Below are positions 1 through 6,134 of a DNA stretch of 6,985 nucleotides, piece after piece (the stretch's first letter is position 1; each line of letters begins with the position of its first letter). The position numbers were made by a program, and so were the translations under genes. Below the pieces are notes generated by a model. It ran no database searches and had not been told where the DNA came from. It saw only the letters and a program-made list of their open reading frames with translations. The stretch is from an uncultured Oscillibacter sp. (GTDB lineage Bacteria > Bacillota > Clostridia > Oscillospirales > Oscillospiraceae): assembly GCA_910588005.1 (NCBI GenBank), contig CAJUQM010000082.1, forward strand, positions 1 through 6,985, read 5' to 3'.

Positions 1-1
1 C

Positions 2-175
2 CTCATCACCAACGCCCTTCTGATCGCCCGGTACGGCTGTGCCGTCCTTGCCATCTCGTCAGCGCAAAGTCCGCTCCACTCCGTTTCCGCCTCTGGCGAA
101 AACTTCGCCCGCTCCCTTGCGCCTCCTCTCCCCGGCGAACCCGCTTCGCTGGGCTTCGCCGGAGGTGGGAAATGA
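2..175 (+). CDS. Possible C-terminal end of an upstream gene (5' end outside window), unrecognised
   Basis: Reading frame 2 is open from the window edge to a TGA at 173-175. It begins LITNALLIARYGCAVLAISS and ends in a Gly/Pro/Ser-rich tail (...GFAGGGK). The stop overlaps the ATG of the next gene in an ATGA arrangement, which is typical of translational coupling and is the main reason for favouring this frame. The call is weak: frame 1 is also open throughout and continues into the next gene, frame 3 is open over most of the stretch, and the sequence is dominated by GC-rich stem-loops, so it may be non-coding. I recognise no family and assign no function. Confidence 0.3.
   Translation, partial: LITNALLIARYGCAVLAISSAQSPLHSVSASGENFARSLAPPLPGEPASLGFAGGGK
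95..162 (+). other. Two stem-loops built from repeated GGCGAA/TTCGCC arms
   Basis: GGCGAA (95-100) and TTCGCC (104-109) form a perfect 6-bp stem with a three-base loop. CCGGCGAA-CCC (132-142) pairs with GGG-c-TTCGCCGG (151-162) as an 11-bp stem with one bulged C and an 8-base loop. Because the arm GGCGAA occurs twice and TTCGCC twice, the arms can also pair across hairpins, giving alternative folds. The second stem ends in the first bases of GGAGGT (161-166), the ribosome binding site of the gene starting at 172, so folding could hide that site. No T-run follows, so it is not a standard terminator. A regulatory role is inference. Confidence 0.5.
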
Positions 176-441
176 AGCCGGTCCGTCTCCCGCTCATTGG
201 ACACGATCTGCTGGCAGTGGAGCGGTATCACGATGATACCCGCCACATGATCGAATTTCTGGTATTCACGGACTGTCCTATGGGGAGCGCGGGCCAGTAC
301 ATCCGGCGCTTTCTCACGGAAGCCGGGTATGCCGCCGCCCTGGAGGCCCAGCGGCAGGGCCATATCCAAGTCCGCAGACACGGCAATATCATTGAGGGAC
401 ACATCCTGCCCGACAGGCCGAAAAAACGCCGGGGCAAATAA
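172..441 (+). CDS. Small basic-tailed hypothetical protein (89 aa)
   Basis: This gene encodes an 89-residue soluble protein that I do not recognise. Its start is well supported: GGAGGT at 161-166 lies five bases before ATG 172, and that ATG overlaps the stop of the upstream frame. The sequence has no signal peptide, membrane segment or cysteine motif. A mid section (FTDCPMGSAGQYIRRFLTEA) looks amphipathic/helical, and the protein ends in a strongly basic tail (RPKKRRGK), which would suit a nucleic-acid contact, though that is inference. It lies 19 bases before the next gene and is probably co-transcribed with it. Its place in a transposon-type operon suggests an accessory element protein. Confidence 0.7.
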   Translation: MKPVRLPLIGHDLLAVERYHDDTRHMIEFLVFTDCPMGSAGQYIRRFLTEAGYAAALEAQRQGHIQVRRHGNIIEGHILPDRPKKRRGK

Positions 442-446
442 TTTTT

Positions 447-452
447 AGGAGG
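447..452 (+). promoter_or_regulatory. Shine-Dalgarno site deciding a TTG start
   Basis: AGGAGG lies eight bases before TTG 461. There is no ATG or GTG at suitable spacing, so the next gene appears to use TTG, a less efficient initiator compensated here by a near-perfect ribosome binding site. Confidence 0.75.
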
Positions 453-460
453 AAGTTGCT

Positions 461-937
461 TTGTATACCGTTGATTCTTTGAAAAACGCTATCCACGACC
501 TCTATTACTCCGGCATCACCAGGGGCGGCTACGAGAGTGCGTCCGTGGAGGACATGCTGGACAGCATCGACTACACTACCCTGCTGCAAGCGGTGCGGCA
601 TAACGCTGAAACTGTCCACATCTACACCACCGAGGGCCGCGCCCCCAAGAGCTTCAACTACCGGAGCGGGGAGCTGTTCGCACAGCGGGCCACCCGGCTC
701 TATGAGGCGTTCGATCAGTCCAACCAGAGCGATGAAATTCTGGCGGACCGCAGCTATGAGCTGTGGCTGCTGGAGGATATGCGCCTTGCGGCGGTGGCTC
801 GTGTGACGGTGGCTGCTGGCAGGGACAAATATGTTACGGAGTACCGGGAGATCAGCGGGGAGTGCGGCGACCCCTGGGACAGCGGCCTGTGCCTGGACCT
901 GGAGGAGCTGACCGGCTTGCTGATAGCAACAGCGTGA
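461..937 (+). CDS. Hypothetical acidic protein (158 aa), C-terminus possibly created by a deletion
   Basis: The start is TTG 461 behind a strong AGGAGG. The product is soluble and acidic, begins MYTVDSLKNAIHDLYYSG, and has no signal peptide, membrane helix or known catalytic motif. I cannot assign a family or function. Codon usage and GC match the neighbours, so it looks like a genuine, maintained gene. Its C-terminus is suspicious: after the regular acidic run DLEELTGLL it ends in IATA and a TGA at 935-937, and topoisomerase III homology starts almost immediately afterwards in the same reading frame without that enzyme's N-terminal domain. The last few codons may therefore be novel sequence made at a deletion junction, and the native protein may have been slightly longer. 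Confidence 0.75.
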   Translation: MYTVDSLKNAIHDLYYSGITRGGYESASVEDMLDSIDYTTLLQAVRHNAETVHIYTTEGRAPKSFNYRSGELFAQRATRLYEAFDQSNQSDEILADRSYELWLLEDMRLAAVARVTVAAGRDKYVTEYREISGECGDPWDSGLCLDLEELTGLLIATA

Positions 938-2464
938 AAAATCAGCGCGACATATGGCCGGACGCTGAACATTGGCCGCGTGGTCTCGCCCACGCTGGCG
1001 CTCATCGTTCAGCGGGAGGCGGAGATCGCCGCCTTTACTCCGGAACCGTTCTACACCGTGGAGCTGGACAGCGGCGGCATGGCCTTGGCCGGAGAACGGA
1101 TCAACGTTAAGGAAGAGGCCAGCGACATTGCTGCCAGCTGCAAGGGCGGCACCATCACCGTTCAGAAAGTTGAACTTCGGGAGAAGTCCGAAAAGCCCCC
1201 GACGCTCTATGACCTCACCACCCTCCAGCGGGAGGCCAACCGCACTCTGGGCTACACCGCCCAACAGACCCTGGACTACCTCCAGGCCCTCTATGAAAAG
1301 AAGCTGTGTACCTACCCCCGGACGGACAGCCGCTATCTGACGGACGATATGGAGAATACCGTCCCAGCCCTGGTCTCCGCCGCTGCTGTTGTCTGCGGCC
1401 TGGACGCACCGGGGGATGTGCTGTCCTCTCAGGTCTGCAACAGCAAGAAGGTCACGGACCACCACGCTGTTGTCCCCACCGGGAGTGCCGCCGCCACGGA
1501 CCTCTCCGCCCTGCCCCTGGGGGAACGGGAGGTCCTGCGGCTGGTGTCGCTGGCCCTGCTTCGGGCGGTCTGTCCGCCCTATCGGTACGCAGAGACCTCC
1601 GTTGCGGCGGAGTGTGCCGGTCACAGCTTCTCCGCCAAGGGGAAGGTCATGCTGGACGCGGGCTGGAAAGCCTACGCAGACGGGGAGCCGTCCCAGGATG
1701 CCGCCCTGCCGGACGGACTGACCGAAGGAATGACGCTGACGGTGGAAACCGCCCGTGTCAAGGAGGGCAAAACGGCCCCGCCCAAGCATTTCACGGAAGA
1801 TACTATATTAAGCAGCATGGAGAACGCCGGGGCCGGGGATATGCCGGAGGATGCGGAGCGGAAGGGCATCGGCACCCCCGCCACCCGCGCCGCGATTCTG
1901 GAAAAGCTGGTGGCCTCCGGGCTGGTAGAACGGAAAAAGGCCAAGAAAATCACCAATCTGATTCCTACCCAGGCGGGCAATTCTCTTGTCACCGTTCTGC
2001 CGGAGGACCTGCAATCTCCCCTGCTTACCGCCGAATGGGAGCACCGGCTGGGAGAGGTAGAGCGGGGGACCCTGACCCCGGAGGACTTCATGGACGGCAT
2101 CGCCGCCCTGGTCCGCGATCTGGTCCGGGACTATCAGCCGGTCTCCGGCTGGGAGGTCCTGTTCCCCTCCGACCGGGAGGCCGTCGGCCCCTGCCCCCGC
2201 TGCTGCGGCGCTGTCACAGAGAGCAAAAAGGGATTCTTCTGCGAAAACAGGGAGTGCCGCTTTGTCCTCTGGAAAGACAGCAAATTCTTCTCCGCAAAGA
2301 AGAAGTCCCTCACAAAATCCACTGCCGCCTCGCTGCTGAAGAATGGGCGGGTGCGGCTCAAGGGCTGCTGGTCCGAGAAAACCGGGAAAACCTACGATGC
2401 CACCGTGGTCCTGGAGGACGATGGGGAGCGGACCAACTACAAGCTGGTGTTCGACAATGGCTGA
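938..2464 (+). pseudogene. topB: N-terminally truncated DNA topoisomerase III (type IA), TOPRIM domain missing
   Basis: Type IA topoisomerases cut one DNA strand through a tyrosine and pass the other strand. Homology begins at about 950 with YGRTLNIGRVVSPTLALIV, a motif normally about 170-190 residues into TopB. Retained features are the active-site Tyr in TYPRTDSRYL (Tyr codon 1313-1315), DHHAVVPTG (about 1456), KGIGTPATRAAILEKL (about 1862), a zinc ribbon CPRC-x12-C-x4-C (2192-2257) and a C-terminal repeat-like end (RVRLKGCWSEKTGKTYDATV). The whole N-terminal TOPRIM domain, which holds the metal-binding acidic residues and the lysine needed for catalysis, is absent. The only early start, GTG 980, has no ribosome binding site. 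As it stands the product should not relax DNA. The body has no frameshift or stop, so the loss is either recent or an assembly join, or the remnant is kept as a DNA-binding part. Confidence 0.85.
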
Positions 2465-2912
2465 TCTTCCCCGTATGGATAACCGGCAGTTTCGCCGCGC
2501 CAAACGGCTGATCTGCCGCCTCTGCGCCAACTATGATAACGGGAATTGCCTCCCGTTGGACGATGGAGATTCCTGCCCCTGCCCCCAGCTCATGACCCAG
2601 GTGCTGATCTGCAAATATTTCCGCGCCGCCGTCCTTCCCGCCGACCGGGAGCTGTGGGCCGAGATCATGCGGGAGAAGCCCGTCAAGAGGTGCCGCATCT
2701 GCGGCGCTCCCATTGCCGCCCTCTCCAACGCGGCGAAATACTGCCCTGGCTGCGCCCTCCGGGAACGCCGGAGGAAAGACGCGGAGCGGAAACGGAACCG
2801 GCCCCGGGCCTCCGCAATTAGAGGGCCGGAAAGCACCGCGGCGCAAGGCTTTCAGAGCGAGGAACCGGGGCGGGACAAAGATTTACCCCCGGAGGGCAAA
2901 AACAGACTTTGA
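2457..2912 (+). CDS. Cysteine-rich VLP-type small zinc-binding protein (151 aa)
   Basis: This protein resembles the Cys_rich_VLP family (Pfam PF14194) of Clostridia mobile elements; I recognise it from its motif layout, and its molecular role is not established. Cysteines fall in two groups: C20, C23, C31, C40, C42 and C52 around CANYDNGNCLPLDDGDSC, with the name-giving VLP at residues 59-61; and a zinc-ribbon-like set C79-x2-C82...C96-x2-C99. A very basic helix (RERRRKDAERKRNRPR) follows, then a low-complexity hydrophilic tail. Zinc and nucleic-acid binding are inferred from these features. ATG 2457 overlaps the topB end by eight bases, suggesting translational coupling. ATG 2475 (MDNRQFRRAK) is an alternative start; neither has a strong ribosome binding site. 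Confidence 0.82.
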   Translation: MADLPRMDNRQFRRAKRLICRLCANYDNGNCLPLDDGDSCPCPQLMTQVLICKYFRAAVLPADRELWAEIMREKPVKRCRICGAPIAALSNAAKYCPGCALRERRRKDAERKRNRPRASAIRGPESTAAQGFQSEEPGRDKDLPPEGKNRL

Positions 2913-2925
2913 TTTGCGGAAATCT

Positions 2926-2962
2926 GCCCCGCATGGGACGGCTGCGGCCTCCCATGCGGGGC
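2926..2962 (+). promoter_or_regulatory. Perfect 13-bp inverted repeat (hairpin) upstream of the ArdC-like gene
   Basis: GCCCCGCATGGGA (2926-2938) is exactly complementary to TCCCATGCGGGGC (2950-2962) with an 11-base loop, inside which GGC (2940-2942) and GCC (2947-2949) can extend the stem around a bulged C. It lies in the only sizeable intergenic gap of the window (2913-2988), 13 bases after the preceding stop and 10 bases before the AAAGGAG of the next gene. No T-run follows (CACTATTGTG), so it does not fit an intrinsic terminator well. It could be an RNA-processing or stabilising hairpin, a weak attenuator, or a protein-binding palindrome; the sequence does not decide. Confidence 0.7.
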
Positions 2963-2972
2963 CACTATTGTG

Positions 2973-2979
2973 AAAGGAG
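2973..2979 (+). promoter_or_regulatory. Shine-Dalgarno site deciding a GTG start
   Basis: AAAGGAG sits nine bases before GTG 2989. That GTG begins the segment leading straight into the ArdC-like domain (VANQKPNNRERVKEIV), so the GTG is preferred as the start codon. Confidence 0.75.
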
Positions 2980-2988
2980 TAATTTGCC

Positions 2989-5900
2989 GTGGCAAACCAG
3001 AAACCCAATAACCGGGAACGTGTCAAAGAAATCGTTGCGGGGATAGAGCAGAACATTCAGGAGCTTTTCCAAAGTGAACGGTATTTTGATTACCTCCGCA
3101 CCATGTCCCGGTTTCACAGCTATTCCGTCAACAACACCATCCTCATCCATATGCAGCGGCCCAATGCCGCCAACCCCGTGGCCGGTTTCCAGAAATGGAA
3201 ACAGTTTGGGCGGCATGTGAAAAAGGGGGAGACGGGCCTGACCATCATCGCCCCCACGCCGCTGAAAAAGAAAATTGAGGAAATGCGGCTGGACCCGGAT
3301 ACCAAGGCCCCGGTACTGGACCCGGACGGAAACGTCATTTTTGACGAGAAAACCGTTGAAATCCCGCTGTTTAAGCCGGTCAAGGTTTTCTCCGCCGACC
3401 AGACGGACGGCAAGCCTCTCCCCAGCCTCACCGCCGACCTCACCGGTAATGTACAGCAGTACGAGGCGTTCATGGAGGCCCTGCGGCGCACGTCCCCCAT
3501 GCCCATCGTCTTTGCGCCGCTGGCCCCTGATACGGACGGCGTGTGCAGCTTCACCAAGCAGACCATTTCCATTCGGGAGGGCATGAGCGAGGTGCAGACG
3601 GTGTGCGCCGCCGTCCATGAGATCGGCCACGCGGTCCTCCATGACCGGGAGAAGGACCGCCTCTCCGCCGCTGCGGGGAACACGGACCCGCCCAAGGCCA
3701 AGGACAAGAACACCATGGAGGTGGAGGCCGAGAGCGTGTCCTTCGCCGTCTGCCAGTATTACGGCATTGACACCAGCGCCAACTCCATGGGTTACATTGC
3801 CGGATGGAGCAAGGACCGCTCCCTGCCGGAGCTGAAAGCCAGCCTGGAAACCATCACCAAGACCGTGGGCGGGCTGATCTCTGCCATTGATAAGCATTTT
3901 GCCGAGATTTGCAAGGAGCAGGGTATTGACCTGACCGCCCAGCAGCCGGAGCAGGATACACCCGCTGCTGCGCCCGATACCCCGGAGAAGTTTGCTGCGG
4001 ATCTGTACGATTTTGTGGATCAGCTTCATCAGGCGGGAATTTTGGAGCATCCCTTCACCCAGGACCCCAGAGAGCAGTCCGTTGCTGATCTTGTGGCTGA
4101 AATGCAAACCGGTTACTTTGATGGCGTTCGTGACCCTCTGACCTATATTGCTGCACATACTGATTTACCCACGGTCAGAGCGCTGACAGATCGGATGAAT
4201 CTGCTGTCTGCGGAGTTGGAAGATTGGAAAAGCGCCAGTACACAATATGTCACAGACTTTTTCTCGCATCTGAATGAACTGTATGAGGCTGGACTGATCT
4301 CCGCGCCATATCACACTAATGAGCGGGACAAATTTGAAAAAGAATTTCTGACCTATATGCAGGATGGCAAATTTGACAGTTTTCGCCGTGTCTTGAAGGA
4401 TGTAGAGGAAAGCGCCGATACTCCCGCTGTCACCGCCCTGCGGGACTGGCTGGAAAAGCTAAGTGACCGGTGGGACGCGGCATTGGTGTGCAAAGTGGAG
4501 CCGATGTATGACTTTGGAACCAGCAATGACCGAAGTGTTGTCCAAACCTATACCAATCTGGACGGCCAACCTTTTCCGGGCGATATTGTCTTTGTGGGGA
4601 CACAAAGGGAGTGCCAGAATGTCATGATCGGTCTGGAAGCCGGGACGTTCACGCTGCGGCAGGTACGCCAGCCGGACTTTGAGCCGCCGGAGCCGGAGTA
4701 TGTCTATAAAATGGACGCGAATCCCCGCGCGACCGGTGCTGACGATCAGCATTTTGCTCAGGCGTATGTGAAAACAGCGAAGCAAACTTTGATCCCGGAA
4801 TCGGTGCTGTTTGTAGGGAGGGCTGATATGTGCGCCAGTCTGGTGGAGCGGCTGAACAGCGGCAGCTTGCAGCGGGACGATCTCATTACCGTCAGCGAGG
4901 CCAGAGAGAGCTGCTATGCCACAAAAGACGGTACAGAACTGGATGCCTTTGTTGGACTGGACAAAAAGGTTTATATGGGCAGGCGTGACCATTATGACAA
5001 TCACGGACACTATCTCAACGATGATAAATCTCTGATTCATATTTCTGACACCTACAGAGTGTTTGATCTGATCTCCGGTCGGGAAACTCCATATACCTAC
5101 GACCAGCTCTTTTCAACAAGTCTTTTTTCGCAGGAAGAAGCATTGAGTTTTATCCGCTTGCAGCTGAATGGGCCGCAGACGGAGAAGGATGCCGAAATAC
5201 TTTCATCGCCGGATACAATACTGGACGAGTACCCTCTGCCGGACACTCTGTTCCAAGTGGATGAATTAGAAAAAATTTATGGTTATATGGAGGGCGATCT
5301 GCTTCCTATTGGCAGAAGTCGGGCAATTAGTATGCTGCATCAGGATTTTACCGTTTACGCTATTGTAGATGGTGGAAGCGCGGAAATGACCTTTGACTGG
5401 ACAGATCTGGAGGAACGCCCGCTTGATACAATGTACGCAGTTTCAAAAGAGGAATGGGAAGCCAGCCCGGACTTCCGACAAGCTGTGGCAGACCGTATGC
5501 AGCACCAGGAGGACCGGGAACAGGCGTTTCTCAATCATGGCGGAGACTGCTTTGCCATTTACCAGATAAAAGACGGCGCGGAACAACGAGACCTCCGCTT
5601 TATGGATATGGACTGGCTGATGTCCAAGGGCCTGATCGCTGACCGGGACAATTATGATCTGGTCTATACGGGAGAGCTGGCCCCAGGACAGGGTTCAAGC
5701 GCCCTGGAAAGGCTGTGGGAAAGATTCAACATCGACCACCCGGCAGACTATCACCGGCCTTCTATGTCTGTCAGCGACATCCTTGCGGTCAAGCAGGACG
5801 GCGTGGTATCTTTCCATTACTGCGACAGCGTTGGCTTTGCGAAAGTGCTGGACTTCATCAAGCCGGAGAATTATCTGAAAAACGCGGAAATGGCGGTAGA

Positions 5901-6132
5901 GGACGATCTGAGCATGATCGACGGCATTATCAACAACGGTTCCAAGGCCACCGCTGCCGAGCTGGAGCAGCAGGCCCGGTCCGGTCAGCCCATCTCCCTC
6001 ATGGAGTTGGCAGAGGCCACGCACCGGGAGCGGGGGGAGAAAAAATCGGTCCTGGCGAAGCTGAACGCGCCGCCGCCAAAGCAGGGCCGCAAAAAGACAG
6101 CGCCGAAAAAGAGCGCGGAAAAGGAGCGGTAA
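2989..6132 (+). CDS. Polyvalent ArdC-like antirestriction / YodL-DUF4316 fusion protein (1047 aa)
   Basis: The N-terminus (about residues 1-300) is ArdC-like. It has a ssDNA-binding segment (FHSYSVNNTILIHMQRPNAA, then VAGFQKWKQFGRHVKKGETG) followed by a zinc-metallopeptidase part with HEIGHAVLH (H210, E211, H214) and a likely third ligand in EVEAESVSFAVCQ (around E246-E248). ArdC proteins are known to protect incoming single-stranded DNA from restriction during conjugation. Residues about 338-820 are unrecognised, lower in GC than the rest, and hold two internal duplications. Residues about 855-957 match YodL (CFAIYQIKDGAEQRDLRF ... SVSDILAVKQDG), and from 958 the segment NAEMAVEDDLSMIDGIINNG resembles DUF4316. 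The end is lysine-rich (KQGRKKTAPKKSAEKER). No signal peptide or membrane segment is visible, so it is likely cytoplasmic or delivered with the DNA. The stop is two bases before the next ATG, implying one operon. Confidence 0.88.
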   Translation: MANQKPNNRERVKEIVAGIEQNIQELFQSERYFDYLRTMSRFHSYSVNNTILIHMQRPNAANPVAGFQKWKQFGRHVKKGETGLTIIAPTPLKKKIEEMRLDPDTKAPVLDPDGNVIFDEKTVEIPLFKPVKVFSADQTDGKPLPSLTADLTGNVQQYEAFMEALRRTSPMPIVFAPLAPDTDGVCSFTKQTISIREGMSEVQTVCAAVHEIGHAVLHDREKDRLSAAAGNTDPPKAKDKNTMEVEAESVSFAVCQYYGIDTSANSMGYIAGWSKDRSLPELKASLETITKTVGGLISAIDKHFAEICKEQGIDLTAQQPEQDTPAAAPDTPEKFAADLYDFVDQLHQAGILEHPFTQDPREQSVADLVAEMQTGYFDGVRDPLTYIAAHTDLPTVRALTDRMNLLSAELEDWKSASTQYVTDFFSHLNELYEAGLISAPYHTNERDKFEKEFLTYMQDGKFDSFRRVLKDVEESADTPAVTALRDWLEKLSDRWDAALVCKVEPMYDFGTSNDRSVVQTYTNLDGQPFPGDIVFVGTQRECQNVMIGLEAGTFTLRQVRQPDFEPPEPEYVYKMDANPRATGADDQHFAQAYVKTAKQTLIPESVLFVGRADMCASLVERLNSGSLQRDDLITVSEARESCYATKDGTELDAFVGLDKKVYMGRRDHYDNHGHYLNDDKSLIHISDTYRVFDLISGRETPYTYDQLFSTSLFSQEEALSFIRLQLNGPQTEKDAEILSSPDTILDEYPLPDTLFQVDELEKIYGYMEGDLLPIGRSRAISMLHQDFTVYAIVDGGSAEMTFDWTDLEERPLDTMYAVSKEEWEASPDFRQAVADRMQHQEDREQAFLNHGGDCFAIYQIKDGAEQRDLRFMDMDWLMSKGLIADRDNYDLVYTGELAPGQGSSALERLWERFNIDHPADYHRPSMSVSDILAVKQDGVVSFHYCDSVGFAKVLDFIKPENYLKNAEMAVEDDLSMIDGIINNGSKATAAELEQQARSGQPISLMELAEATHRERGEKKSVLAKLNAPPPKQGRKKTAPKKSAEKER
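4000..4218 (+). repeat. Internal protein repeat A, copy 1 (residues 338-410 of the ArdC-like protein)
   Basis: This 73-residue unit begins DLYDFVDQLHQAGIL. It aligns without gaps to residues 423-495 with 21 identities by my hand count (about 29%), including AG, M-Q-x-G-x-F-D, D-x-P-x-V-x-A-L-x-D and LS. The nucleotide sequences have diverged, so the duplication is old. The unit looks helical; its function is unknown. Confidence 0.7.
4255..4473 (+). repeat. Internal protein repeat A, copy 2 (residues 423-495)
   Basis: This is the second 73-residue unit, beginning DFFSHLNELYEAGLI, 85 residues downstream of copy 1. It shares the pattern AG(I/L)(L/I), MQxGxFD, DxPxVxALxD and LS. A short linker (EDWKSASTQYVT) separates the two copies. 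Confidence 0.7.
4576..4644 (+). repeat. Internal protein repeat B, copy 1 (FVG...C motif, residues 530-552)
   Basis: PGDIVFVGTQRECQNVMIGL matches a second copy 73 residues later at P, FVG, C, L and G (P530, F535-V536-G537, C542, L549, G552), with conservative changes between. Similar flanks (MYDFGTSNDR / VYKMDANPRA) suggest the true unit is about 70 residues long. Confidence 0.55.
4795..4863 (+). repeat. Internal protein repeat B, copy 2 (residues 603-625)
   Basis: PESVLFVGRADMCASLVERL lines up with copy 1: P603, F608-V609-G610, C615, L622 and G625 all correspond. The regular strand-turn-helix look suggests a small alpha/beta domain present in tandem. No function can be read from it. Confidence 0.55.
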
Positions 6133-6134
6133 GG

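Noticed and set aside
980..982. GTG as a genuine start for the topB fragment
   Set aside because: There is no ribosome binding site upstream, and the codons before it (about 950-979) still match topoisomerase III, so this is an internal valine rather than a real start.
389..1789. Long minus-strand open frame (466 codons)
   Set aside because: It lies opposite the 461-937 gene and topB, both supported by ribosome binding sites or recognisable motifs. Its translation is Gly/Arg/Gln-rich and matches nothing, as expected for an antisense shadow in GC-rich DNA.
1306..2511. Plus-strand frame of 401 codons overlapping topB
   Set aside because: It is an out-of-frame reading of topB, with an extreme Gly/Arg/Pro/Cys composition and no motif, while the topB frame carries the active-site Tyr and zinc ribbon.
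2926..2975. Intrinsic terminator
   Set aside because: The stem is strong, but the downstream bases CACTATTGTG lack the required T-run, and the next gene's ribosome binding site follows immediately.
2965..4158. Long minus-strand open frame (397 codons)
   Set aside because: It is antisense to the ArdC-like domain with its intact HEIGH motif, and its translation is Gly/Leu/His-rich with no recognisable motif.
5715..6134. Upstream extension of the 191-residue gene
   Set aside because: The frame is open, but this part overlaps the YodL/DUF4316 coding region. The ribosome binding site at 6121-6126 and the two-base spacing to the previous stop point to ATG 6135.
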